DNA of 64,000 nt from Serripes groenlandicus. Its lineage: Eukaryota; Mollusca; Bivalvia; Cardiida; Cardiidae. The notes under the pieces are model-generated. The model had not been told where the DNA came from. It ran no database searches and saw only the letters and a program-made list of their open reading frames with translations. Shown here piece by piece: positions 30,570-42,256 of the stretch; the first letter of the stretch is position 1; every line of letters starts with the position of its first letter. The stretch lies in NCBI GenBank assembly GCA_031761405.1, contig JASEVX010000012.1, positions 23,857,165 to 23,921,164 of the forward strand. The letters run 5' to 3'. Position numbers and translations under genes: made by a program.

Positions 30570-31400
30570 ACCCCCAAAGCGGGGGACCATAATTCTCTGA
30601 ATTTGCTTGTTTAAATAACTGCTGCTTTTAAACTACTTGACCAATTTTAACTGAACTGCACAGAAATATTGATATGGTGTCCTCTTTCAAAATGTATAAA
30701 GGAATAAATTCTGTGTTGAGTTCTGGAAACTACCCCATAAGAAAGAAGTAAAGTGACACAATGTTTAGATATTCTGGTATTTCTGTATAATCTGGCAGGA
30801 AAGTTCCTTTAATATGTAACCCTAAAAATATTCAAATCATATTGATTGGTTGAAAAATATTATCCGCATGTGGCATGAGAAAAGAAGGAAGTTGCTGGTA
30901 TAATTTCAAAGTTATAACACTGTTGCATTAATTTTCCTTATGTGACCATCCATACAATTATTCAAGTCATATTTATTAATTAAAAAACAATGTTGCTTGC
31001 AGGCATCATCAGAGTTAGGCGTCTTGTTTCAAGATAATTTGGCTTCAAAAAACATTATGTTGCCCTTTCCAGAGTGGTTTAAGATCAATGCTAACAGGCA
31101 GTATCAGAAAGGGAGTTAAATAACAATTTTCCTCTTAAACTGCATGTAGTCTAATGTCTAATAAGATAGTTTGGCAAAAAAACGTTCTTTAATTTTAAAA
31201 CAGGCTACACAAATTGTTCAAGGGATATTGATTAGTTCAAAGCAATGCTGAAATGTGGCATCAGAAATATGGTAAAATGACAAATCTAAAGGTTTTTCCT
31301 CTGCAACTGCTTGTCAGATTTCAAGTTCAGTTGGCAGAAATGTTTTTTTTTCTTTTTCAAAATGGTGATGCATTTATCCAAAGACATATAAATATATTTT
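30570..31400 (+). repeat. Hairpin-headed dispersed repeat, gaccccc type, decayed
   Basis: gacccccaaagcgggggacc is a short hairpin. The body then follows the superfamily (cttgaccaattttaactgaa, cctctttcaaaatg, ggcaggaaagttcct, gattggttgaaaaatat), repeated loosely two or three times to about 31400. Confidence 0.5.
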
Positions 31401-31705
31401 ATATGTTATTTTATTAATGCATTTATTATGGCTATCAGGATATTCCCTCAAACTTAACAGTCATAAACGTTTTATACTCTTTAAAGCTCTTAGGAAAATG
31501 TTCAATATCCACTAGTAAAAGTAGTCTGACATTCGGGAAGTATGTTGACTTAACTTGAACTCTCTACCCCTGGGTGACAACTCTATCCATTATCAATTGA
31601 GCAAATAGTAAATGTATTAGTGCACAACAGCTTAGTAGGTGATTAAATATGTTGAGACTGAACGCACTTCCCGAAACTTTCTGAGGCTTTGCCTTAATTC
31701 ATATT

Positions 31706-31843
31706 AAACCAAATCAAACTCTGTGTAAACATGTCATTTTACTTCAGCGTCACTCACACACAAATGACGTCAAACTTTGAGTGATGATTACGTCATTTCT
31801 TATGCTATGTCACTATCACCGGTTTTCTCATGGAGCGGCCCAA
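31706..31843 (+). repeat. Dispersed repeat segment shared with 62504-62640
   Basis: About 138 bp (aaaccaaatcaaactctgtg to atggagcggccca) nearly match 62504-62640. In that copy the segment directly continues the repeat of 61976-62503; here it stands alone. It contains gtcactcacacacaaatgac and aatgacgtcaaactt. Confidence 0.8.
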
Positions 31844-32228
31844 ATGACAACTCCTACAATTCCATTGGACCAATTTAAACTTAATGTTACAGGAATGGTA
31901 CTTTGTTGGTCCTCTTTCAAAGTTGTTCAAAGACATACATTATGTGTAGAACTTTGGTTACCCCGGCATCACACAAAGTTAGAAAAATGCCCAGACTTTT
32001 TAAACATTCTTCTCCTCCAAAATCCGCTTGTCCGTTTCCAAGATCATTTGATAGAAATGTTCCTTGAGTGACCCTCTACACTAACTATTCAAGCCGTAAT
32101 GGTTGGTTAAAAAACAGGGCAGCAAGGTGGCAGCAGAAAAGGGGGTAAATAACATTTTCCTATATATGTGCAGTTAAATGTTTGCTACTGTACTATCACA
32201 AAGGTGATCGATTTAGGGCCCTCTTGTT
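31844..32228 (+). repeat. Dispersed repeat body without its hairpin head
   Basis: Shares attggaccaatttaaactta, ggtcctctttcaaag, tgagtgaccctctac and the end ggtgatcgatttagggccc, then ctcttgttct, with the hairpin-headed superfamily. The head has been lost or replaced by the segment ending at 31843. Confidence 0.6.
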
Positions 32229-32421
32229 CTTTTAAATATTTCAGTTGTTTAGTTTAAATTAGGGACAGGGAAAAGCTGTTCCTCGGTTCACATATACATT
32301 CGGTTCATGAAAATCTGTTGAGTATTTATATATGACCAGATATATCGATATCGTTCTGGACCTTGTCAATGCCTTCGAGTTGTTTCCGGTATATATACAT
32401 CAACGCCAGGCCGGTCAGCCG

Positions 32422-32874
32422 CTACTGCGTAGGTAAGTTTTTAAGTCTAGTAAGGCCGCTAAAGGACCTTTCAGCAGATGAATGCTGTTGAGACGGGCAC
32501 CGTTTACAAACCTCCAGTATTACATGCATGTTTAGAAAGAGTTGGTACGTGTCATCGCCAGCTTTTGCAAGTTTGTATAATCTGAAGTTCCACAATTCAT
32601 ATTCGGCTTCTATCGCTATGAAGACGTTGTGCCATAGAAGACATTGCGCTTTCAATCTTGAACTTGAAAGGGATGAAGAAACTAGCCACCAATACTCTTT
32701 CACAGTGGTAGAATGTATGCTGTTTCTGTGCATATATGAAGTAGCCACTCTTGGACGGAAAATAGGAATATTCTGCTGTTTAGCCAAATCTATAGGGTTT
32801 TTGCCACATCTAATTGAAAAAGTCATGATTCTTTTTCTCGTAGTACGAGCGTATATTATATATGGCGAAGTCAT
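32422..32874 (-). pseudogene. hAT-type transposase C-terminal relic (ZMYM1/P52rIPK-like)
   Basis: 150 open codons on the minus strand include RPRVATSYMHRNSIHSTTVK, a Leu- and Trp-rich middle, and the hAT dimerisation signature SSAERSFSGLTRLKNL near the end. The N-terminal BED/RNase H-like catalytic part is not found next to it, and the length is a fraction of a normal transposase, so it is a fragment. Frame coherence over 150 codons suggests moderate age. Confidence 0.7.
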
Positions 32875-33846
32875 GCTCCGATGCTTTCACAAGGGCACAT
32901 GTTTGGTCTTGCATGGAATCAGAGACGGGAGTAGGACAGTCGAGTGAACTGCTGACAAAACAAAGAGAAAAGTCAAAGGACAGCATAGAAAATACTAAAT
33001 GCAGTAGACATTGTTGTTGAGTCCATGCCTACTTTTAGATCAGTAAACATCTATTATATTGCTGCCAAGTACTTGTGAAAGGCTGAGACGCTTTCAGAAT
33101 GTTGAGACCATCGTACGTGTTTCAGCATTTCCACTGTGCTGCAGGCCGATGTCAAATCGTTGTAAGAAAGTGTAAGATTTCCCTTTCACCAGTGAACATT
33201 AAGTTAACAAAAGCCACTCTGCATGCATGGCATATAGCTAATTAAAGACATTGGTTCCGGCAGAGTACATATCTGGCGTTTTGGATGATAATGTGCAAAT
33301 CTTGCTGGACACCCCGAATCCTGCAAGAAAAGTTTCCCCGCACCGTCATTGGCTTGACCTTTGATACTATTGAGATTGAGGCTGTGTTTTCATATCTCAC
33401 CCACCCTTTTATGCTTCCGGTTGCAACGATCGACAATAACTCCTCGTTGATTATATGCAAACCTGAATTGTGCCGGTCCACATATCGTAAGCAAATAGCA
33501 AATTAATTGATGTCAATCATATTTGACGACTCATCTGCCAAAACTGTAAAATAGATTGCTGTATTGCAATGCTGAGTAAATGTGTGGGATATTTGTTGGC
33601 AATAGAGTGAAGTAAATTCGTTTTGATAATCGGTACTTATGTAAGTGACATGCTTTGGAGCACTAACCATGTGTGATTAAAAAAAAACTTGTCTGCTGTT
33701 GTGCGAAATGTATGTGCTCGAGTCCTACACGAAAACTAGTCTTACATAAACTGAACAGTTACGGCGAGTCATGACTCGCCAAAACTCGTGGCCCAAACTC
33801 GCAACAGTGTAAGGCAATTGAACACGTTTCAAGTCACATGTGCATA

Positions 33847-34086
33847 TCAAGGGCTTGTCGTGAAACGGTTGTAACTAAAATTTGTTTTTTTTTTACCAAG
33901 GTTAATCACTTCGCAATAAAGTCTTCATAAGCGTTAAATCAGTTTTCTCTTGGTAAACAATAAAAATGGAATTTGTTTACCAAGAACAATGATTTGCATT
34001 GTTTACCATGGGATAAAAAATTCCCCTAAACCAGGGTTTTCAAAATAGGTTTATAGTTAAAACCGTTTCACGCCAAGCCCTCGATA
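33847..34086. mobile_element. Complete MITE, cgtgaaacggttgtaact family, about 240 bp
   Basis: The left end tatcaagggcttgtcgtgaa and the right end tttcacgccaagccctcgat are inverted, pairing over about 32 bp with three or four mismatches. Flanking ata on both sides fits a TA target. The interior carries opposed ttaccaagg / cttggtaaac blocks that fold. Fragments of the same family lie at 3230-3412 and 14140-14245. Confidence 0.75.
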
Positions 34087-34495
34087 TATTCGTGTCCCGA
34101 GGTGATAACGGTGTAAATTAATACTTTTAACTACCTATGTGACGTAAAATATTATCGAATTCTGAATTGATAACGAACATCGTTATGTGTATCCAAATAG
34201 TTGGCAACAAGTAACAAACATACAATATACAAGAAATGGCATGCCAAACATGGCAGTATATCATTTTAAATACAAAATATAATATTTGACAAGAATTGCT
34301 GCAAGTTGCAGCAATTGGCGCGGGAATCAGCATGTTATGGCTTAAGAAATACTGTTTGATTCGAAGAACACGAAACCCGCTTTTAGATGTATGAAATAAA
34401 TACATAGTTTTAAAGTTAAAAACGTAAAACAAAAAAAAAATACCTTTTCCAAACGTGTTGACCTCGATCTCCCAAAATTATTGAAAACATGTGTC

Positions 34496-34507
34496 TGCGC
34501 ATGCGCG
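34496..34507. promoter_or_regulatory. NRF-1-like motif
   Basis: tgcgcatgcgcg matches the NRF-1 palindrome core. A second sits at 34951-34960 (gcgcatgcgc). No coding exon was found next to either, so an active promoter is only a possibility. Confidence 0.3.
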
Positions 34508-34664
34508 TTCTTTTTTCCCCCTTAATATATTCTTAAAATCGGAAAATTAGCACAATAACTTCGCACTTATGAAAATATTCCCATTGTCCTAATGTAACGG
34601 GAACGGGGTATAGGTATATGTATAAATATCACTTCTACAGCCTTGCTGTGGAAGCCGGCGTTTA

Positions 34665-34775
34665 TAGCGACGTTGGTAGAGTGGTTAACATTTGTATAAA
34701 GTTAAGCAACGCTCATCGCGGTTAGTGCCTGGATGGGTGACCCGCGATGGCTTAACGTCGGTACACGTTACAAAT
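34665..34775 (+). mobile_element. 5S-rRNA-like SINE fragment
   Basis: The stretch aagttaagcaacgc, then ggttagtgcctggatgggtg acc, follows the internal promoter half of animal 5S rRNA (A box, intermediate element and C box). The upstream part (ttggtagagtggttaaca) is tRNA-like. The flanking stems do not form a complete 5S molecule, so a 5S- or hybrid-headed SINE, or a 5S pseudogene, is more likely than a working gene. Confidence 0.55.
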
Positions 34776-34950
34776 GGTGGCAGCGGTGGGTGTTATGAAA
34801 AAACTATTGTTTTAATTTACATTTTAATTATAAAAATAACTACTCGCATATAAATAGTATGGTTCACTAATCTTAATATTCTATTGTAAACGAGAACCAG
34901 TCTAGTGACGAACTGCTACGGAAATATCCGAGAGCTGACGGTAAAATACG

Positions 34951-34960
34951 GCGCATGCGC
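34951..34960. promoter_or_regulatory. NRF-1-like palindrome
   Basis: gcgcatgcgc, the exact consensus, in a locally GC-richer stretch. ggcatgcgcaagc follows 20 bp later. No linked exon is visible. Confidence 0.3.
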
Positions 34961-35154
34961 GATCAAGACGATTAGCACGGGGCATGCGCAAGCTCATTGC
35001 ACCAGTGATAGTTTTTTCACAACCAATATATGCACTGGTGCTGATGCACCCGCGCAATAAACAAAATGTTGATTCGTGAAAAATATTAACGTGATGATTA
35101 TAATGAGCCGTCCCTTGAGAAAACCAACATTATGGTATTTTCGTAATGTATCGA

Positions 35155-35340
35155 TCAAGATAAGCCTGCGCAGTCCGTGCAGGCTTATCAGGCCGGGCCG
35201 ACATATTCCGTCTCAGGGGGATAGAGGTATTAGGGTAATAATTCCTGAAACAGAAAATCTACAGGAGGGGAAAAGTGTCTGTCCGGTTAAGCCTGTGCTG
35301 ATCCGGGTCGATACTTCACGTAGAGTCCACAATGTTATTG
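35155..35340. mobile_element. MITE-like repeat with aagcctg inverted motifs
   Basis: aagcctgcgcagtccgtgca, then ggctta, forms a hairpin. The right part (aaaagtgtctgtccggttaa, gcctgtgctgatccgggtcg) is a relaxed inverted relative of the left. A similar repeat text is common in bivalve genomes, from memory only. Confidence 0.4.
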
Positions 35341-35555
35341 TATGATGAATTAATCTCAGTTTGATGACCATATAACACAATTTTAAATCAAAAGGCTATA
35401 TGATTCCAATAACCATTAATATGATGTTAGTTTAAACTTATTTAGTTTACATCGATTGTGAAACAAGCTTTCAGCTTATATTAATCACGTTCGATGTATG
35501 CTTCCTGGAGACTTAACCAGTACTCGCGCCGTTTGTGTGGAAAAATCCCAAAGTC

Positions 35556-35630
35556 AGGATCCGCTCATCACAGGACTCGAACCAGGGACCTTTAATACAA
35601 GAGGCCGACGCTCTACTTCAGCACCAATGT
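35556..35630 (-). other. tRNA-like pseudogene or SINE head
   Basis: Read on the minus strand it has an A-box-like tgctgaagtagagcg and a B box ggttcgagtcc (the plus strand shows ggactcgaacc at the matching place). The ends do not pair as an acceptor stem, so no functional tRNA is called. Confidence 0.45.
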
Positions 35631-36161
35631 CTTTCACATATGATGTTGATATATGACACTACTGTTAAACCATGTTGAGAACTAAGATGAGTAGCAAAAA
35701 CATGGGTACCAAACATGAGTTTTTTCACGGTAATGATGTATGGCATTAGACAATGAGAAAACCCCAACAACATGGTAACATGTGTCAGAAAAGCAATGTA
35801 CTGATGGCAACCTTTATCAGTTACAAAACAACTATTGTTTCATGTATGGTGTGCACAACACACGTTAAAACATATGGCAACTACATGGCAAACACAAGAC
35901 TGGAACAAAAATACAAAACAGTATAAAGACCTACAACCTCTGTTCTTTATACATAGAACAAGACACACACGTTAAAAACAATATAACTTTTGCGTTTAGA
36001 TCTAGATATGTCCATCTTGCTTAAAACGAAACTACAAAAAAGACATGAGGCTTGAAATTTAATTTAAAAGATTGTTTTTCATTGGAGATATATTAAACAG
36101 AATTGATGATTTAATGGTGATTTCCAAAACATATGCATGACATATATATAGGATCTGACAT

Positions 36162-36292
36162 GAGTTGTCATTTCATATAAAGTTTTATCAAACGAGTTCA
36201 AGAACTTTTTTATTGAGCGAGCCTTTGTCGAGATTAATAACAAACTCATTGGAAGAGTTTAATAAATCTGTTTATGAAATGACAACGAATGT
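36162..36292. mobile_element. Palindromic MITE
   Basis: The left arm tgtcatttcatataaag and the right arm ctgtttatgaaatgaca are inverted, and the inner pair ttatcaaacgag / gagtttaataaa continues the stem. The centre gcgagcctttgtcgag with attaataac recalls the palindrome at 6876-7026. Confidence 0.65.
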
Positions 36293-38657
36293 TAGTTTCT
36301 TTTTATGACATAACGAAACACAAAAGGAAAATCGGGTTTTCCAAAGCTATTTTAATTACGGCAGTAAACCGTATAACAATGCCGACAATAATTATGCCGA
36401 TGTCATATTCAGCTTACTTAACGTGTTTATTAAAAGTGATAATAAATAAACACTCATGAGATATTCTAAGTATATAAAGTGATTAATGAGGCGTATTTCG
36501 ATCAAATGTACTTAACGTTTACAATATTTCTAGATGAAATTTACCGGGTTGTGTTTCAAAGTGACTAACGTTATGATGTCAAACCGTTGACGTGACGTCA
36601 TTTTCATAGTGATTCGGTCATGTTATATTACACACGTTACATATAAAGAAATACGTAATGGGTATATTAAATCGGATACAAGCATTGTAATGAGATAAAG
36701 CCATATTTAAAACATTATTTTACTGTTTTAAGTTTGAAATAATACACGTTAAGATGATATAACAGTGGATTTTGAAAGGCTATGCAGAACTAAGATTGAT
36801 AATCATTGTCATTTCTGATTTCAAAAGTTTTGTAAATATATGAACAAGTCTTTTCAACATAGTTTCATTTTCACTTATTAAAATTGTAAAAAAGTATGCA
36901 TTTTAAGTTCTTTTATTTATAATCAGGGATAAAGCAAGTTCTTAGTTCACCATACAAGCTGCATTCTAAAACAAAGTTAAACTCATCCTCCAGAGATTTA
37001 TAAATTCTTATATGCAATGAAACGCTATTTGGTACTTCCCGTTTCTATTCAATCTTTGTGATAATACTCTTAGTTGTGTTAGTTTTAAGAATTCTAAATT
37101 GTTCAATACTTACTATATCAAGATTAGGTTGACTGGAAATCGGAAACATGAAATATTACAATAACAAAGTATCCCTACTCAGACGTATAACCGTCTCATG
37201 CCGTTTGCTCTGAATATTTAATCTTTGATTAACTTAAGAAAGAAAACAGTTTACATCTCTTATATTTTGGAATTGCCAGACCTCATAAAATCCTTAATTT
37301 CCTAACAAATTTCTGATATTGATCACTAATTTTTTGTTTTATGTCGGTTTTCTAAGTCATCTTTAAGCATTAGATAAATCGTTCGAGTATTATTATTTTA
37401 ATTCATCTGCAATATCTTAGCCCAGTACCTTAATATATTAAAATAGCGGAAACACTGAATATGCAATCTTCATCAGCAGGTCGCTAGGCCATATTAAGAT
37501 AAAATATTGTATACACTTTAGAAATGACTAAATTATCATAGAAAGGAGAGAAAACAGTATCCATTAGTTTGGTTTTTGTTTCAATGATGTCCGATATTAA
37601 ACAGGTCTGTTTAATTTATTCCTTCACATTGAGGGTTTTCTCCCTAGAAAAGTTAAACTGCTTTGACAAATTTGAGAGCAAAAACAAACACAGAAAATGC
37701 TAATAAAGCACAATTTCTACATTTGCCAAGCTGTTCAGTTGATACTATTATACTGTTCGACCTCCAACTAAATTAGGCTACACTTTCAGCATTGATTGCT
37801 AATTGACTCTAGAACGTGCAGAGAGGGATGCACTCGAATGTGTATACACACTGACATCGTGTCATTTCAACCTTTGTAAACCAGTCTTATCATCTAGACG
37901 CTTTCGTATATTTGCAACAACTACAAAAAAAACACAACACGTTTATAATGTTAAGATTTAAGAACAATCGATTACAAGACTCGAGCTATTTATAGAACCT
38001 TTTGAAATTTCCAGAAGCCATTGAGTTGAGAGTTCTTTGCAAGGCAGATAGAATGTGCAATGATATTTATGATCTGCCCAAACATGAAGAAAGGTAATAT
38101 TTACATAATTCAACTCTATATATTATCTCAATAAATCTCAAATCTTAGTATCAATCCGGTACCAAAGTAGCACTGACATGATTATTATTAATCGTGTCTC
38201 TGCATCACTGATGGAACTATATATTTGGCATGTTAACGGATGTAGGTAAATTGGTTTGCAGTAAGGAATAAAAAGTCAACAAACTGTTCAAAACTGACTA
38301 TGTAAATGTGTTCGTTGTTGTTGTTTCTGTTAGCATTGTGGCGATTTTCAAATCAATCGCCACAAAAAAGAACAAACAAATATTTTAATAATGAATTAGA
38401 AGAATGTGATGCTAGACAGAAGATGATGAAGACCACGACGACGATGAGGACGAAGGTGTCGAAAATCTGATCAACATTTTTGTTTGTATGCACACAATAA
38501 TATTGAGCACATTTCAATGACGAGTGTGCACACACTTAATTGTTATTACACGTAAATACACACAGATATGTACCGAAATAGACACTTTAAATATATGGTT
38601 TACTATGTATCATTGCTATATTTGATCATTATATATATGTATGTTTGGTTAATCAAA

Positions 38658-38786
38658 CAGAGGTTCAGATAAGGAGGGGTATTCAGCCCTTTTTCCACAA
38701 TTTCTCTCTCATTAGTAAAGCCTATAGGGTAAGAGGGTCAAATAATGCGTTTAGAACATGCGAAATGCCCCTTATCTAGAGCTCTG
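38658..38786. mobile_element. tctagataagg MITE, short form
   Basis: The ends cagaggttcagataagga and ccttatctagagctctg are inverted. It shares cctatagggtaagagggtca with the copy at 52599-52741. The central perfect hairpin of the 1405 copy is absent. Confidence 0.55.
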
Positions 38787-38934
38787 ATCAAATAGTCATT
38801 ATTATAAAAGGTTATTTGCACCTCATACGATTAAAATCGATATTGAAATAAAGACACACGGTAGAACACCTGTCGAGATCAAACGGAAATGCATGTGAAA
38901 ATACTATGATAAACCCTGAATCTAACTATAGACT

Positions 38935-38990
38935 GTTTAATTAGTCGCCGGGCAGAAGCCCGCGACTTATATTTTTAATAGCTTTTCGGA
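38935..38990 (+). repeat. Hairpin head (gtcgccgggc type)
   Basis: gtcgccgggcagaagcccgc, then gac, forms a hairpin of the same layout as the other repeat heads, but little of a body follows. Confidence 0.4.
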
Positions 38991-39436
38991 AATGACATGG
39001 GAGGGCGAGTTGTTATTAGAATTATTTTTTTTTAAATGTCTTGAACATATTACAATTGTGTTTGTTTAAAAACTCTTAGTTATGACACATCTAAAATGAA
39101 ATAAATAATCCGATGTTTTAAGTATTTGCAGTTTCTTTATTTTGACTCGCATTTCTGTTTTTTTGTCTTATTTACGAAGACAAAGGAGTCCCTGTAAGAC
39201 TTGCTGCAAACTGGTGTGTGTCAATATCGAGATAAAAACACGTCGAATGCTCTTTTTAATAGCAATTGTAACTTATTGAATGTTATTTTTATGTTCAAAG
39301 AGATGTCTTGATTTGTGTATAACTCATTTAATAATGTTAATCCATGTATATCTAAAATAGGAACTGTTTCTAAGCTATATATTAAAAATACAGCATCCTG
39401 TTGTGTCCTAGTTCCGTGACCTTTAACATCGATTTT

Positions 39437-39448
39437 CGCGCATGCGCA
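39437..39448. promoter_or_regulatory. NRF-1-like motif
   Basis: gcgcatgcgcat follows ttttc. It lies in a gene-poor stretch with no recognised exon next to it. Confidence 0.2.
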
Positions 39449-39809
39449 TTTCGATTTGAAGAAGCGAGTGGTCAAAATATTTGTTTTTTATTTTAGATAA
39501 GTATCAACATAAACTGGTAACATAAACAATCAAAGCGCTGAAGGCACTGAATTTGTTTGGGTACATAAAACTGTTCAAACATTTGCCTTTGCATAGATGT
39601 GTGATTTATAAACTATGCATTGTTTATAAATATTACAACTTCGGGTAAAAGAATAAATGACGCATCCGTTAAAATTAAATGCCATTTTAGTTGTCTATAA
39701 AAATACATCATGAGACATACATGTGAATATTATATTTAATGCCCAAGTTTCAAAAGACATGTAAAACAAATGGATAACCATTCTGGCCCCGACTCACTCA
39801 TCACTCATT

Positions 39810-40305
39810 TTGTTACAAAAAAAATCACCGTTGACCAAGGGTTTTCTAAAATCTTACTCAAAAGCTTCCTGCTTAACAAGAGATTTTTCAAGTTTTCACT
39901 ATAGCCATATAAGGCCAAATAGCCCTGCCCCCCCCCCCCCCCCCCCCCCCCCTGGCGGCCATGTTTTTCGATCAATCAACATGGCTTGGAGGAATCTGAT
40001 AGATGGTCTCCCAATGAACATTTCTACAAAAAGAATTGAAAATTGGCCAAAAACTTTCGGATGAGAAGATTTTTCAAGTTTTTACTATAGCCATATTAGG
40101 CAAAAAAGCCCCGACCGCTGGCGGCCATGTTTTTCGACCAATCAACTTGGCTGGAAGGAATCTGATAGAGGGTCACCCTAGGAACATTTCTACAAAATTA
40201 TTTGAAAATCGGCCTGACACTTTTGGAGGAGAAGATTTTTTTGAGTTTACACTATAGCCATATAAGGCAAAAAAGCCCCGCTCCCTGGCGGCCAAGGAAC
40301 ACTGT
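39810..40305 (-). repeat. Reverse-strand copies of the ccatgttgattggtcg repeat
   Basis: Three to four units of the repeat seen at 56600-57780, here on the minus strand: the plus strand shows ggcggccatgtttttcg, tctgatagagggtcacccta and actatagccatat. A poly-C run of about 26 lies at 39927-39952. It is cut at its 3' side by the foldback element; the displaced head (gctcaggtgagct) resumes at 42240. Confidence 0.75.
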
Positions 40306-40309
40306 AGCA

Positions 40310-42230
40310 ACGTTAAATGTCGCACCAACGCTAAATGTCACACTTGACGTTTTATGTCACAAGGCTGACGCTAAACGTCGCAACCAACGCTAAATGTCGC
40401 AAACCTTCTGACGTTATATGTCGCATCTGTAACGCCAAATGTCGCAAAACAAGGTACTGCCGCTATATGTCGCAACATCAACGCTAAATGTCTCACTCCT
40501 TTATAAGCACTCTTTTGTAGTATTACTGTTTCACAATGTACAAATTACAATGTTTCATCTCACTCTGTCCCTTCTTTTTTTAGTTATAGCTCCTGAAGTA
40601 GTAATTTTTTTGCGACATTTAGCGTCAGCCTTGCGACATATAACGTCAAGTACGACATATATACAAGATATATATGCACTCTCGTACTATCGATATGGAT
40701 TCGCACACTTACGATAAGGACTCTCACACAAGCGATATGCACTCTTGTACTAACGATATGGATTCGCTCACTAACGATATTGATTAATACACTTACGATA
40801 TAGCCTCTCACAAAAGATGTATGCACTCTCGTACTAACGATAATGACTCGCACACTAACGATATGGACTCTAGTAATAGTGGTTCATCAGAATAACAGAT
40901 TGCGCTTTGTGTTTATACATTCCTTGCGGGCCAATGACTGGCTCTTTCTGCGGATAGCCACATTTTGTGGCTGGTATACAATAGATGGAATATGGTATAA
41001 ACGTCCAAGACATTTTTTTTGTAAACACATGTACACGGACATACACTGTGACATAACGTTATAACATGTACAATTTTCTTAAGTTTTTTAAAACTGTAAA
41101 ATTAAAGAAAATTGTACATGTTATAACGTAATGTAACAGTGTATGTCCGTGTACATGTGTTTTCAAAATGTTAATGCGTTCTATGGATAGCCACATATTG
41201 TAACTGGTATACAATTGTCTCTCTTGTCACAAACTGTATAAGCTAATACTGGAATAAAAACTGACACGGAATAAGTAACATGCTTTTTGTTGCCATTCCT
41301 TAACCTACTTATAAAAAAGTTTATAAATGTAGCACTTTAACATCCCGTAACTGATACCTTGAACGTTTATACCGTAGAGCCAGGCATTGGCCCGCGAGGA
41401 ATGTGTTAACACATCACGGATTGCCTGCACTAACCAACAGCCAGGTCCTGCTATTCATATAATTCTTCTAACACTAAAAGGCGACACAGATATATCACAG
41501 AACCGGCAAGGGTTGAGATACAACCGAGGCGGTTGTGTCTTGCTCACAATGTCTTTGAACAATCTATTCACCCGTTGAAGGGAGTATCGCGACGAAGGAT
41601 TTTGTTTCGAACCAAGGTTAACAATAATATACCAAATCAACTGTGGTAGTTCTACATGGTGCTTTTGATGAACGTGTTTCGGTTTCCGTTTTAAATGTAT
41701 CATTTCTCACAATCTGTTATTCTAATGAACCACTATTACTAGAGTCCATATCGTTAGTGTGCGAGTCATTATCGTTAGAACGAGAGTGCATATAGTTTTT
41801 GTGAGAGTCCATATCGTTAGTGTATAAATCAATATCGTAAGTGAGCGAATCCATATCAGTAGTACAAGAGTGCATATCGCTTGTGTGAGAGTCCTTATCG
41901 TAAGAGTGCGAATCCATATCGATAGTACGAGAGTGCATATATATTTTGACTATATGTCGCACTTGACGTTATATGTCGCAAGGCTGACGCTAATTGTCGC
42001 AAAAAATGACTACCCCAGGAGCCATAACTAAAAAAAGAAGGGACAGAGTCAGATGAAACATTGTAATATGTACATTGTGAAACAGTAATACTACAAAAGA
42101 GTGCTTATAAAAGAGTGCGACATTTAGCGTTGATGTTGCGACATATAGCGGCAGTACAATTTTTTGCGACATTTGGCGTTACAGATGCGACATATAACGT
42201 TAGAAGATTTTGCGACATTTAGCGTTGGTT
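40310..42230. mobile_element. Foldback element with arms over 500 bp
   Basis: 40381-40896 is inverted against 41716-42228 with only scattered differences. Both arms carry (a) many copies of a motif close to aacgctaaatgtcgca, direct in the left arm and complementary in the right, and (b) a 21-bp minisatellite (tatggactcgcacactaacg type). Inside the spacer there are two further inverted pairs: about 40912-40940 with 41375-41405 (gggccaatgactggctct / agagccaggcattggccc) and 41014-41080 with 41095-41165 (acatgtacacggacatacac). The left arm has extra motif copies at 40310-40380. It interrupts a dispersed repeat whose parts lie on both sides, so it is an insertion. No transposase is encoded. Confidence 0.85.
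41717..41962 (-). other. 21-bp minisatellite, open as heptapeptide repeats
   Basis: Reading the right arm of the foldback element on the minus strand gives a frame of repeated heptapeptides of the type DMDSHTN / DMHSRSN / DKDSHTS, about ten units, ending SSNSGSLE and a stop. The frame stays open because 21 is a multiple of three. The left arm shows the same peptide but is cut by a stop (gattaa) near 40787. Expression is not supported. Confidence 0.35.
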
Positions 42231-42256
42231 ATTTACTTCGTGCTCAGGTGAGCTAA

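Larger units (their letters stand above)
35346..38657. other. Gene-poor AT-rich stretch
   Basis: No coding exon, RNA gene or well-defined array was recognised, apart from the tRNA-like fragment near 35556 and the palindrome at 36162. A CRE-like cgtgacgtcattttc occurs near 36590. Confidence 0.5.

Noticed and set aside
32528..32947. 139-codon plus-strand open frame
   Set aside because: Opposite-strand shadow of the hAT transposase relic.
33242..33506. Short overlapping open frames on both strands
   Set aside because: No similarity noticed and no splice context.
35076..35345. 89-codon open frame
   Set aside because: Coincides with a MITE-like inverted repeat; no independent support.
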